A stretch of DNA of 64,000 nt from Anagrus nilaparvatae (GCA_022575985.1 JAKSXM010000272.1:20332501-20396500), one strand, 5' to 3'; counted from the first letter of the stretch, positions 10,901 to 22,034 are shown. The notes: generated by a model from the sequence alone, not told the origin. Translations and numbers: made by a program.

Positions 10901-11975
10901 AATCTCTTGTGTGGAATAATTCGGCATATTTTAACGGAGGAACATAAAGTTTTCAACTATGAAAATATAGCATAAATCTTTAAAAAGGGTTTCTTTGCCA
11001 CTAGACTAAAGAACAAAAAAATTGAAGTTTTTAGTTTAACCAGATTATTATTAGAAAATAAACTTTATGACCTCCATTTTCTGGATGGAATTAAGAAATG
11101 GCTTCAAAATTGAACAGTATAACATCGATAGCATTTACTTGCCTCTTCCTAAACATAATAAATCTCTTGTGTGGAATAATTCGGCATATTTTAACGGAGG
11201 AACATAAGTTTTCAACTATGAAAATGTAGCATAAATCTTTAAAAAGGGTTTTTTGCACATATATGATAGAAAATAGAAGAATGTAATGAGTGTCCAAAGA
11301 AATATTTCATTTTTAATTATATAGCCAGGCTAAAGAACAAAAAAATTGAAGTTTTTAGTTCAACCAGATTATTATTAGAAAATAAACTTTATGACTTCCT
11401 TTTTCTGGATGGAATTAAGAAATGGCTTCAAAATTGAACAGTATAACATCGACGGAATTTACTTGCCTCTTCCTAAACATAATAAATCTCTTGTGTGGAA
11501 TAATTCGTCATATTTTAACGGAGGAACATAAAGTTTTCAACTATGAAAATATAGCATAAATCTTTAAAAAGGGTTTCTTTGCCACTAGATTAAAGAACAA
11601 AAAATTTGAAGTTTTTAGTTCAACCAGATTATTATTAGAAAATAAACTTTATGACCTCCATTTTCTGGATGGAATTAAGAAATGGCTTCAAAATTGAACA
11701 GTATAACATCGATAGCATTTACTTGCCTCTTCCTAAACATAATAAATCTCTTGTGTGGAATAATTCGGCATATTTTAACGGAGGAACATAAGTTTTCAAC
11801 TATGAACATGTAGCAGAAATCTTTGAAAAAGGGTTTTTTGCAAATATGTGATAGAAAATATAAGAATGTGATGAGTGGCCAAAGAAATATTCCATTTTTA
11901 ATTATTGCGGCCAGGCTAAAGAACAAAAAAAATTGAATTTTTTAGTTCAACAAGATTATTATTAGAAAACAAACA
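7818..11975 (+). repeat. Higher-order tandem array of a gene fragment (about 13 copies)
   Basis: The landmark ATTTTCTGG recurs near 8095, 8420, 8680, 9005, 9265, 9590, 9910, 10235, 10495, 10818, 11078, 11401 and 11662, so spacing alternates about 325 and 260 bp (one interval is 320). The short unit lacks the segment after GGGTTTCTTTGCCACTAGA. The 325+260 pair is a 585-bp dimer, and three consecutive dimers are almost identical. Each unit derives from the gene fragment at 5494-5815, keeping its frame over AARLKNKKIEVF and the TGA after WLQN. Most units also have extra stops, so the array is not one long CDS. The unit at 10084-10269 keeps a 61-codon open frame. Confidence 0.9.
10084..10269 (+). 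pseudogene. Best preserved array unit frame, 61 codons
   Basis: One array unit keeps an uninterrupted reading from TTG 10084 (QICDRKYKNLMSGQRNIPF) to WLQN and TGA. The frame is open upstream of this point too (EHVAEIFE). It shows the ancestral protein sense of the repeat. No domain is recognised and no independent expression signal is visible. Confidence 0.4.
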
Positions 11976-12204
11976 AGAAAGATGATCAAATTTATAACAT
12001 AGAGCTTGCTAAACTTTTGAAAACCTCAACTGACTCCGAAGATTTCAATATTTTTCCCTTAATACATTAACCCCTACCATGTGGCATGGCGAATATAGTT
12101 AGTACATATAATTTTTCGACTTCCAAACCGTCTTACAAATATAACCCCACACATCAACCGCTATTCAAGTAATCCAATAGAATAGAATCTACACATCCAA
12201 TCTC

Positions 12205-12443
12205 AACCTATAAAAAACCACCCTTCCAATTACTATAGCATACTTGAGAAATTCATCAAAGGAGTCTATGTATTTAATTTCAGTCTATAGAAAACCACCC
12301 TTCCAATTACTATAGCATATTTGAGAAATTCATTAAAATGTGTCTATGTATTTAATTTCAGTCTATAGAAAACTACCCTTCCAATCTATAGAAAACCACT
12401 CTTCCAGTAAAGAATCATACACTTGAGAAATTCATTAAAAAGA
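12205..12443. repeat. Short tandem repeat, about 80-bp unit
   Basis: Two near-perfect and one partial unit share CTATAGAAAACCACCCTTCC, AATTACTATAGCATA, TTGAGAAATTCATYAAA and TCTATGTATTTAATTTCAG. The repeat directly precedes, and slightly enters, the coding remnant that starts near 12423. Confidence 0.8.
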
Positions 12444-13488
12444 ACAGACTGTCTGAATTCTATTGAAAAGACCCTATCACCCTTCTATAAACTAAAGAGC
12501 ACACAACAAATCTATTATAATATTCCCCCAATAGACGTTCCTATAGCAACCTCGCAAAGCACATATTACTTGCGACCAATCATAGACGCGATAATAGCAC
12601 ACGCCTCCACGAGACGCATTGGCAGATGGCAAACAGTTAGATACAAGTCCATTAAATTTCCTATTTAGGATTGCGTCAATTAAGGACGTGGACGTTAATA
12701 TAGCAAAGATTTTCGTCGATTATAAGGTCGAGAAAATAGAATCTTCCGCTATACCTAATACGATAATATTAAAAGACAACTTCAATATTAAAGAATATAT
12801 GATCCGTATGTGCAGCGAGGAGAATAGAATTTCTACTGCAGTGATAAGAGATATGGTCCCCTACTATTTTAAGAAAATGATTAATACTTACTCAGGACAT
12901 GTACTGTACGTGTTTAATAAAGCAGCTAAAGATGAGAACATGGTATATTTCCCTGGCTCAGAGAGACTTAATGGACGTATAAATGTCCCAATACGTACTA
13001 AAATCACCGTAAAATATCCAACGTATCTTCTGCTCCGGAAGTTACCGAGTGTGGTTAAGCACATGGTTGAGAATGCGTTCATTAATACTGATCAACTAAG
13101 TGTGGAGGAAAACGCTAGACATTACTATGAAAATATAATAGCAGAATTTCCATTTCTAATGTATTCTAGTATTATAATTACGGATATTGGAAAATTACAG
13201 GATATACTGTATACCATACTTTATCCATCACAGAAATCCGAAATGTTTTTGGATTTAAAAGCTTTGATGTCAACATCAGGCTTTATTTTGACAACAGAAT
13301 CTGTACTAAGATTGTACAGTCAAATGGCTCCGATAAACAAGGAGGTCAAGGATGTGGATTTCAACTTGTAGGCAGAACGTACACGCCATGATGGGAAATT
13401 ACGCTCCACAACACGGATCAGGCTAGTGATCGAAAACATCTACTTCGGGTCATTAAAATACATTGTATCTATAACCGGGTGTGATTAA
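12423..13488 (+). pseudogene. Eroded virus-like gene, about 355 codons, one frameshift and one amber stop
   Basis: The first frame (12423-12668, TTG start, no ATG) carries YYNIPPIDVPIATSQSTYYL. A shift near 12600-12619 leads to the main frame, open to TAG 13369-13371 (250 codons; NMVYFPGSERLNGRINVP, then a helical C-terminal half). Past the TAG the same frame continues for 38 protein-like codons (RIRLVIENIYFGSLKYIV) to TAA 13486-13488. I infer a single gene with one indel and one nonsense change. No TM segment and no recognisable catalytic motif. The family is unknown to me. Its long, mixed alpha/beta sequence is the best query in the window. Confidence 0.55.
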
Positions 13489-13489
13489 T

Positions 13490-13945
13490 ATTCCTGTTAG
13501 ATTATAAAAAGGTCTTTATTGAACAAAAAGGAAATAAAAGATATCATAACCAACTATTAGTATAATTTTTGCTTCCTTTCCAAAAACATATCCTACGGGG
13601 TCCAGTGGAACCAAATATCGCCAGAACAGGAGGGTGAAAGCAACTGACATCGATACTGGCTTGACCATACAACTAACATACATAACATGACGCAAAATTT
13701 AGATTTTTATAAGATGTGCTTTCTAGATATGTTGCTTCAGATTTACAAACGTATTTTTACGTTATAGCTCATGGTATAATATCCAACAGCTAAACTTTAG
13801 GTTCTGTATTGCCATTAACTGTTTTTTAATTTACTGCTGTTAAGGGACAGATGTATACTACTGAAGGACTATTTATTACTCATAATAAGAAATTTAAGAT
13901 TAATATCCCTAAAACAACCTATCGCGGGTAGTTTTAAAATTTTAG
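13490..13945 (+). pseudogene. Coding remnants in several frames
   Basis: Short coherent pieces occur at about 13498-13563 (VFIEQKGNKRYHNQLLV) and, in the same frame, to about 13635. Another runs from ATG 13687 to TAG about 13767. A last frame, 13830-13931, has ATG 13851 and ends in HNKKFKINIPKTTYRG. That last piece matches the end of the 6302-7009 pseudogene (9 of 16 positions identical), so the two blocks contain paralogous gene ends. Heavily eroded. Confidence 0.4.
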
Positions 13946-13957
13946 TACAAATTTTAG

Positions 13958-14599
13958 TTGAAAATACCGAAAATACTATATAAAAATAATAATGATAATA
14001 GCTCCGTTTTTTGTGATAACAAAGACTCACTTTTTTGTTGTAAATTTTTATTTAATGAAGTATTTAAGACTAGCAGGAGTCAGGAAAAGTTGGAACTGGC
14101 CAACGAATCCATAACATTACCAAGGATAGCGGCTTGCTTTCCTTATATTATGGTAAAGTTATGATTACAAGGTGTTAACCACTTAATAGAAGCTATGACC
14201 AAGTATTTCCCTAAGCATAAGGGATCTTTACCTGACCTAGTCTTTTGCCCAATGGTGGCCTCGGTTTTGCCTATAGATGCCAAAACCCAGATCAAATACA
14301 CGTTAGTTTATATAAACTTTGTGAATGATGGCATCTTGAATAGGGTAACCATCACTAAAGAGAAAATTAGTGATGAAGATAGACTATCAGAGATAATCAA
14401 ATATTATAATGCCACGTTAAACTCATCAGCTATGGAGGAAACTCATGGAGAACAATTCTTATCCACTCTTGGGTTTTATAACTATAAAAATCAAGAATAT
14501 AGTAAAGAATTGTTCTCATTAGAGAAGTATGCCAAGGAGCTTATGGAGAAGGATAAGAGATTCGAATCTATTATTCCTCTAAGTAAACACGTTTACTAG
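13958..14599 (+). pseudogene. Virus-like gene with a single in-frame TGA
   Basis: The ORF at 13958-14164 (alternative start) and the ORF at 14195-14599 are in the same frame and separated only by TGA 14162-14164. The codons between that stop and ATG 14195 are protein-like (LQGVNHLIEA). The combined reading is about 213 codons, soluble, with a hydrophobic stretch (SLPDLVFCPMVASVLP) near the middle and a charged helical C-terminus ending PLSKHVY. I do not recognise it. If the ATG at 14195 is used, a shorter 134-residue protein could still be made. Confidence 0.5.
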
Positions 14600-14714
14600 C
14601 TAAACGTAATTAATAAACTAGCAATTAAAAAATCCATTTATGATGGCTAACATGACTTATCTTTTATTTTCCGCTGTCATTTTATGTTAATTTACAATTT
14701 TAAAAGCAATTTAT

Positions 14715-14762
14715 CGTAAAATTTGGTAAAATTTTGTAAAATTTGGTAAAATTTGGTAAAAA
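14715..14762. repeat. Short tandem repeat GTAAAATTTGG
   Basis: Four imperfect 11-bp units immediately upstream of the ATG at 14776. They are read in frame if the GTG at 14743 is used as start, giving a VKFGK-type leader, which is less likely than the ATG. Confidence 0.7.
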
Positions 14763-14775
14763 ATTAGATTCAAAT

Positions 14776-15156
14776 ATGTCTGGAGAAAGAATTATTCATT
14801 CAAGCATTACGGGTGACGGAAGTCAAACTATCCTTACAAGTCAAAGCGCAAAAAATAGATTATGTATGTGTAGCTCAGCTACACATATCGAAGGCTTTTG
14901 TATCTTTAAAGATACGCACGAACCTATTCTGAGTGGAATTATTACCACTATAGAAGCAAAGCTTGCATCAGATATTAAAATGAATAGTCGTCAGGCTCAC
15001 ATAGTATCTGAATTAGAACGTCGGATGGCTGAAATAGCTCCATTACACGACGTACGACCTATCGTTGCACCAGTGCAGCAACCACCTATTGATTATGCTA
15101 GATACCGAGAGCGTAACGCTAGGCACAGTAATGAACGTAGATTCGGTATACAGTAA
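14776..15156 (+). CDS. Intact small ORF, 126 aa, unknown, virus-like context
   Basis: ATG 14776 to TAA 15154-15156 without interruption, the only undamaged ORF over 100 codons with a proper ATG in the plus-strand block. The N-terminus (MSGERIIHSSITGDGSQTI) is polar. A Cys pair (LCMCSS) follows at about residues 33-35, then an amphipathic helix (SRQAHIVSELERRMAEIAP), a Pro/Gln linker (VQQPPIDY) and an Arg-rich tail that could bind nucleic acid. I chose the ATG rather than GTG 14743 because the upstream codons are an 11-bp repeat. Family not recognised. Its integrity beside broken neighbours suggests recent arrival or selection. Confidence 0.55.
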   Translation: MSGERIIHSSITGDGSQTILTSQSAKNRLCMCSSATHIEGFCIFKDTHEPILSGIITTIEAKLASDIKMNSRQAHIVSELERRMAEIAPLHDVRPIVAPVQQPPIDYARYRERNARHSNERRFGIQ

Positions 15157-15159
15157 TGT

Positions 15160-16980
15160 TAATACTATATGATATTAATGTTGTTGTAATATATCTCAAA
15201 ATGCGCTTTGATGATCGCATTCAAAATTCAAAAATTTTCCTAGTTATTATAAATTATAGATGTAGGCTAGAAATATTATTAATGCAAACCTGATGAATTA
15301 TCGCATAACCTAGCATCGGTATTAATAGTTACAAGCATTTTTTGTTTCCATTATTTAGCTCATGCAATAATCAGCAGGTTATCAAGTAGGTTTTTAGGTT
15401 CTCATATTAACTATTTTTATTTTTTTTTTACTTCATACATTTTTTACTCCGAATTCTATCTAATATATTCGAAACATTTTTTTTAAATTTATTTAACGAA
15501 AAACTAGAAACTATTGAATCATAAATTTTATTTATGGATATATTTTTATACTAGTAATACTGCATTTCTATTTTATATATTATTGTACAAAATAACAAAG
15601 AATCTTTTACTTATTTTTTAATAAAATATATACTTTGCATATAATTTTTTTCAACAAATACTATTAAACCTTTAGGCGTTAAGAGTATAAAAAATTTTTT
15701 AAATAACATGAGAAAATTTTGTGAAATTTATTATGAATATATATATATTTTTTTAATTTTATAGTAAATATTTAAATATTTTTTTTACAAAAAAGCTCAT
15801 GGAGCAAGAGCTTTTGAATGTAGTGTTTATTGAACACTGAACATAATAACAAAGAGTCACTTACTTTTACTGTTGAGAAATCGGCAATCGGATATCGAAA
15901 TGACCATTGAAAAGCTGATTTTTTAATCTTGTTTTTATCTCGTGACTCTTCCTGCATTGTATACAGTAGTCCCATTAACTTTTTAAATTGGTTACTTAAT
16001 TAAATTTAAAACATTTATGGAAATTACTTATTTCAAAGAAAAGCTAAATTTATACAAAACAATTTAAAATATAAAATTACAATATTATAATAAAAAATTT
16101 AAAGTTTTTTATGGGAAAACTAAGGTTTTAAAATAATTCTGTCTTTTATTATAGATATTTCTTGAATAACTTCTTCAAATTTTTAAATCTTGAGAGTAAA
16201 ATTGACTTGAATTTAGTACAGTTGATGATATAACCTGAAATAATTACAAATTTTGTTAAATCTATTTTTAATAAATTCATTCTCTTTATTTAGAAAAAAT
16301 TATTTACTTTTGCAACGAAATAGTAGTAAATTTATTTCTATTGTGTTAAAAATTTATAAATGACCTTGCATATTTTAGCTATTCAATATAGGATAATAAA
16401 ATTATAAATATTTAAAAAAACAAAAAAGTTCTACACGTGCACGAAAAATAATTGATATACAAAAAATAAGCTATAATAAAATATTGATCAATAAAAACAA
16501 CACCGTGTCTTGAATAAATTTATGGTATTTAATATTTCCGATATATGTCACAAAAGTTTGTTAAAATAAATGGTCAAAGTTTATTGATTTTTTGAACAAA
16601 TCTACTTGTTATAGATTAGTTATATAAATAATTTTGTAATATAAATCATTAAAAAAAAAAAAAAATAACAAACAATAAATGAAAAACGGAAAAAATTAAT
16701 CTTAGAATTTTTTTAATTTATTACCAAAAATTAAAAATTTATTGCGATTTGGTCAATTTGTCGTTTAATTTTCAAGAAATAAAAATAAATAAAAAAATAA
16801 AATATTTCATTTAAAAATATTTTACCCAAGATAAATTTAACCAATCCTTGTTATTTAAAATCTATGAAAACCCGTTCCAGGTTTTCACAAAGCAATCTGC
16901 TTTAAATTTCAAGCTCAAAATTAGGAAAGCTTAAATTTTATCCCCTTCCCTTTTTTAAAACTTTTACTCGAAAAAAAAAT
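15160..16980. other. AT-rich intergenic DNA
   Basis: After the small ORF the sequence reverts to A/T-dominated DNA with no credible ORF. The 67-codon minus ORF at 15772-15975 has an unremarkable composition and no support. Confidence 0.5.
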
Positions 16981-16984
16981 TAGG

Positions 16985-17320
16985 ATTACATGCTGTTATA
17001 CCTAATTGCCTATTTCTTTTCTTTTTAATTATAAATTTATAGTTTTCTGCTGCTGTTACGTTAACAGGAGGGAATAGGGGGTATACTAAGTTTACAAAAT
17101 TAATTGTTATGAAGTTTAAAAATGAAAAAGAATATAAATAAAATATTTAACTTTCATGAGTTAATATTTGAAAATTAATATTAAGTTATTTTTATATTTG
17201 ACTCTGTTTCATCCAAGTTTGCCCCATATTCCCTCTCGATAACACAACAGCAGCAATAAACTATATAAATTTATAAGTAAAAAGGAAAGAATTAAGCAAT
17301 TAGGTATAACAGCAGGTTAT
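16985..17320. mobile_element. Inverted-repeat (MITE-like) element
   Basis: Arms of about 100 bp: left with TGCTGTTATACCTAATTG, right with CAATTAGGTATAACAGCA, imperfect but collinear through GAGGGAATAT/G and CTGCTGTT blocks. The loop is AT-rich without an ORF. Similarity may extend outward to about 16870 and 17535 (TTGAAATTTCAAGC-type motifs). Confidence 0.75.
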
Positions 17321-17785
17321 CTTGGGGCTATTACTCAAAGTCTGCAGAATATTCTTTTCGAAAATTAATTTAAATAAAATTCACTATTTTTTAATTTTCA
17401 CAATTTTAATTTTTTTTTTTTTCAAATAAAAGTTAAAAAAAGCAGAGGAATAAAAATTAAGATTTCCTAAAGTCTTCTTTAGTTGATTTTAATAACTGCT
17501 TGAAATTTCAAGCAAAGCAGCCTAGCCATGTTGTTATAAACAATAAATAGATTTTTTAGTCCCTCTTTCACTACAAGTTTGCGTGCAATTAGTTTAAGAT
17601 GCGCATTTGAAATATTTTACTTTAAAATTTAAAGACTTAAAATAAAAGCATAAAGAATCTATAAACCTAAAGTATTCTAAGTTCTTCTTCTTACCAGGGA
17701 CTTATCAGGCTCTGACCCACCTTAAAATTATTCCAAGTCCCGAAGTCGAAAATATTTTAAGTCCATTTCACCCCCCCTCCCTTAC

Positions 17786-18006
17786 TCTTCCATATATGAA
17801 ACTTATTTCAAAGATATTCATTATGGATAATTTATTTTCTAGAAATAATACAAATTTTCCATCAAAAAATTTTTTTTGTATAAACTCAGCAAAAAAATAT
17901 TATATTTTTAAAGTTAAAAAAATTTTTTGAAGGAAAATTTATATTATTTCTAGAAAATAAATTATCCATAATGGATATCTTTGAAATAAATTTCATCTAT
18001 GGAAGA
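17786..18006. mobile_element. Hairpin element, about 88-bp arms
   Basis: The left arm starts TCTTCCATATATGAAAC and the right arm ends TTTCATCTATGGAAGA. Both contain TTTATTTTCTAGAAATAAT or its complement. The 45-bp loop is AT-rich. No coding capacity. Confidence 0.8.
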
Positions 18007-18009
18007 GTT

Positions 18010-19950
18010 ATTTTTATGGATCTATGTTGAGAACTGAAATTTTATGCTAAAATAAGAAAATAATGTTCGCTTCAGAAAGATAGACTTAAAATTTCAAAAA
18101 TAATTCCAACCCGAGGACTAATAAAAATTTTAAAAGTTAACATATGCTTAAAAATAGATCTTCGAAGAAATGAAATTTCATTTCAATGATATTGAATTAT
18201 TTTAATTTTTTTCTAAATAAATTACTAACATAAAATTTTCAAAAATAGTCCTAATTGTTGGCTTATACAAAAATAGGGAAAAATAATTATTTTCATAACT
18301 AAAATGGACAACATTACTTGAAAAAAAAATCTCCTTTTGGACCAGGTTGTGTTAAATAGCAGATTTTCAAAAACAAAAAAAATGTAGTTTTATGTGAATA
18401 AATAAAAATCAAAGTAAAGAAAAATTATTCGAAAAAAAAAAGTTAATGGTAATTGTTGATATTATTTTATTTAATGTAAAATAATTATTTACCGACAAAT
18501 GTTCCAAATCACTTCTTATAATTTTTTATCAATGGAAAAAACTTAATAAATTGAAATAAATATAATAATATGAAAACTTTTACTTGTTTATAATAATATA
18601 CTAATTTTTGTTATCTTATAACATCAAAAATTATTTTAACAAACTTTTGTTATTTCAAATTTAAAATAACTTTTAATTTCTATTTTAAAAAAAGTTTTAG
18701 GTTAATTCTATTTTAAAAAAATTTTTATGTTATTTCTATTTAAAAAAAACTTTTGATGATTTAGTATTTAAGTCTTAAAATTTTTTAAAGAAATATATAA
18801 GCTATTTTTAAAATTGAAAAAATTATTTTATTTGAAAACTCTTTCATAAAAGTACATGAATTGTGAATTGAATGCGTAGAATATTTTGATTATCAATTTA
18901 AAGCATAATTTACAAAATTTTTAGTTAAATAGGGTATTTTTTTGCTAAAGTAATCAAGAACAACAGGTATTTAACAATATTTCCAGGATTTTATCAGTTT
19001 ACGATACCAACCATATACCAATATTAAGTAATTTTAAGAAAGCGACAATTTTTTTGGTATTTATATTAATTTATATTCAAAAGGGTAATTTGTTTAAATT
19101 ATTCTAAAATATGTTTGTAAAATTGGAAAAAATATCAAAAATTGGATTTTATTAAATTTATAATTTTCAAAACACTACTTTAACATAGTTGTATAAAAAA
19201 TATCTTGAAGAATACGTAAAAGCTATTAATTGTTAAAAAATAATAAAACTATCAAGTAATCTGCAAAATTCAGAGCAAATATGATAATTACCAAAGCATT
19301 TTTTAAAAAATGTTAATCAATCTTTATAAAACATTGGCAATAACGATTAAAAAAAAAAAAAATAAGTATACTGATAATTTATTTCAATAATATAAAAAAA
19401 AATATAAATTAGTATAATATTACTCACAATATAATTCTATAGTTGTTATATTTATGGAAACTTTTTCAAAATGTCTTCCAAACGACACCCCTCTTTGCTT
19501 TCTAGATGTTTCTCCAAGCTCCAAAATATTCAAATATGGCCTTTTTAAACTTGGATTTCTATGTATAAAAAAAAATTATTATTAGTAAATCTTATAATTT
19601 ATTTAATTAATTTTACAATTTTTAAATGATTAAACTTGTAAATAATGTAATGAATTTTTTAAAATATATTTTTTTAATTATTACACAAACTATTAGTTAT
19701 TTATATATTTATACTATTATTTATTTCTTATAAAAAATTGAAAATATTTAACAATGAAAATTAATTACTGGGATATAAAAAAGAAAAAACATTTACATAC
19801 CAAAAAATTGTTGTGTAACTCCAAAATGATGCCATCGCATCAAGCCTTCCATATATACTTTTTTGAACAATCTTTTAACAATTATTTAAAAAATTATTAT
19901 TATTAATAAAATAATTTAAAGAAAATAATAAGAAAATTAATATTTTATTG
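18010..19950. other. AT-rich intergenic DNA
   Basis: No ORF or structured repeat that I can support. The stretch ends in the less AT-rich ORF at 19978. Confidence 0.5.
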
Positions 19951-19977
19951 TAGACACATGTGGTTTTCGATTGCAAT

Positions 19978-20220
19978 ATGGAAAGAACGATGTTACTAAC
20001 TGAACAGAGAAGGCGGTTTTTTACATTCAACGTAAGCAACGAAGCTTCGTCGGAGCGGAGAAATAAATTTTTAGTGCTCGTCGCGGCTTATTTTAGAGGG
20101 GGAATGATATATACTTCGTGCAGCGTCTTCGATGTTTGTAACACCGAGTGTTATCCACAAACCACAATAAAACCAAAAACACTTTCAAATATTAAAAAAA
20201 AAATAAAAAAGAATAAATAA
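19978..20220 (+). CDS. Possible exon or small ORF, unknown
   Basis: An ATG-started frame of 80 codons, richer in G and C than its flanks (several CpGs, EASSERRNKFLVLVAAYF, four Cys near SCSVFDVCNTEC), ends in a Lys-rich AT-driven tail. A TTTTATTGTAG acceptor-like sequence at 19944-19953 opens the frame six bases before GTG 19960. It could be a terminal exon or part of a promoter or 5' leader. No family recognised. Confidence 0.3.
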   Translation: MERTMLLTEQRRRFFTFNVSNEASSERRNKFLVLVAAYFRGGMIYTSCSVFDVCNTECYPQTTIKPKTLSNIKKKIKKNK

Positions 20221-20439
20221 AAGAACCCACTGGTAAAAGTTTTTTAAACGGGTTTTAATTTTTTTTCAATCTTCTAAATAATAAAATTTTTTTCGAATAT
20301 TTTATAATAAACTTTATATTATAAACAAAAAATAAGAAAGTCGATACTATTTTTATCATTAAAAAATATATAGGTACAATAAAAAAATGATCTTGAAATT
20401 CTGATACCGGCACTTTGTTGTTACACGCTTCGGCCTGTT

Positions 20440-20500
20440 TTATAGATATTATTATTATTTGTTACGCGGGCGCGGGTCAGTAAAGAAGTATTTATATAAG
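20440..20500 (+). promoter_or_regulatory. Possible promoter: CpG-rich patch and TATATAAG
   Basis: GTTACGCGGGCGCGGGTCAG is followed about 20 bp later by TTTATATAAGATACC, a reasonable TATA box, about 290 bp upstream of the exon at 20781. CpG-rich patches are rare in this window. Inference only. Confidence 0.3.
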
Positions 20501-20780
20501 ATACCATAAAAACAAAAGTTTTAATTAATTAATAATTTTATTATTTGTTAATTTCGTATATTATATAATTAAATTTAATTGAATTTATACTGTGATGTTT
20601 TGTTTTATTGAATTTTAAATCATAAAAAATACCAATTTTCGCAGACTAGATGTTTTTATTCGATTTGTTTACTTTTTTTTTTATCTTCTGCTATAAAAAA
20701 AATTCATTTTATTAAAATGTAATGTACAATTTTCTTTGAATTACTGACAATAAATTAATCATATTTTTATTATTTTACAG

Positions 20781-21146
20781 ATGTTAATAATGGAAAGAAT
20801 CTGCTGTGATGCTAAACAATATTTATTAATTTATACCAAAGGACAAAAAGTAACAAGATCGCGCTTAAAATTTGCATATAAAGAAATAGCAAATATTATT
20901 GATGATGCTTGTGTTTTATGCGAAGAAAAAATAAAAAAAAGTAATACAAAATGTGAAAATCCATATAAAAAAATTGGACATGATGATTATCAAAAAAAAT
21001 TAATTCCTGTTAGCAGAAAATTAAGAAAACGTTATTCGATTTTAAAAGATTGTCAAATAATATGCCGGTATTGTTTGTGTTCGGCGAAAAAACAACAGAA
21101 AAATTTGAATAACTACAGAGATATCATTTATGATTCCAAAAGGAAG
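20781..21146 (+). CDS. Candidate host exon encoding a Cys-rich basic protein
   Basis: An exact acceptor (TTATTATTTTACAG, ends 20780) precedes ATG, and a strong donor follows AGGAAG (GTATGT at 21147). The exon is 122 codons, phase 0 at both ends. The product is Lys-rich with paired cysteines: CVLC about residues 45-48, a later Cys in TKCENP, and CRYCLC about residues 99-104, which could bind zinc. Whether ATG 20781 is the true start or an internal Met is unclear. No partner exon was identified. The family is not recognised. Codon use is AT-biased like the candidate host gene at 63137 and unlike the virus-like block. Confidence 0.5.
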
Positions 21147-21409
21147 GTATGTAAATTATAAAAAAAAATATCGATAAAAATTCTAACGGTTTTGAAATAA
21201 ATTAGTAGAGTTTTAGAGATAATTATTATTATAATATAAAAATAGAAAAACCAGAATATTTGAATTCTTTAGAACTTTGAGTATACAATTTATTATTATC
21301 CGTCGACTACAAACTTTGTACTAAGATAAATTAAAATAAATTATACGATTTTTTCAGTTAAAAAAAAAATATTTTATTAGGTAATATCGGTCATAAAATT
21401 AATAGTGAA

Positions 21410-21431
21410 ATATGTCCGAGTCCGGACATAT
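21410..21431. other. Perfect 9-bp inverted repeat ATATGTCCG
   Basis: ATATGTCCG, a 4-base loop AGTC, then CGGACATAT. It starts the 62-codon ORF at 21412-21600, which I do not support as a gene. It might be a protein-binding palindrome. Confidence 0.35.
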
Positions 21432-21599
21432 TTTGGTACCGCAAAGTGTTTTTCGAAAAATTAAATTAGATTCGCAAATTTCGCGCGTATACATAAAACA
21501 CATTCTTAATCCTCCGCTTAGATTTAAAAATTATTTGTGTAATCTTAAAAAGTTCCAAAGGTTTATTAAACCACGATATTGCAAACACAATATTTATTA

Positions 21600-22030
21600 A
21601 TTAGCTTTGTTATTAGTAAATATATACCTAAAAGACAAAAATGCACCATATTTCATTAGCGCACTCTCTGATTGGATAAGTGCAATAAATGCACTATCTT
21701 TGATGGGAAAGCTGCTGTTTAGAAAATTTGGTCAAAACATTTTTGATATATTTTTTTAATTAAAAACAAACAATTTATTTATTATTACATTATATTAAAA
21801 TTTATTGTTAAGTAATTTTCTGACACTAAAATATGTCCCACTTTAAAAAACTGATGTAGTTTTTATTTTTTATAAGTTTTCGTTTTGCATCACAGTATTC
21901 AAAGTTAATTTATTTTTACAAAACCTTTTATAAAAATTTATATGGATTTTATGAATAGATTTTAATTATAGTAATAAATTTTAAAAACTAAGTATACAAA
22001 AAAATGATGATTTTGTAATTTATATACTGC
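21600..22030. other. AT-rich DNA, nothing recognised
   Basis: No ORF, hairpin or splice-bounded exon seen. Confidence 0.5.
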
Positions 22031-22034
22031 AACT

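Noticed and set aside
10507..11926. Three minus ORFs repeated at 584-bp steps
   Set aside because: Same shadow of consecutive array dimers; the plus strand carries the ancestral protein sense.
7818..11975. CRISPR-like or centromeric satellite array
   Set aside because: Units are 260-325 bp, contain gene-derived sequence and have no spacer arrangement; too few copies here to claim a centromere.
12888..13082. Minus ORF of 64 codons
   Set aside because: Shadow of the long plus frame at 12619-13371.
3259..15156. Use of a variant genetic code to read through stops
   Set aside because: All three stop codons interrupt different frames, and frameshifts occur too; decay explains it better.
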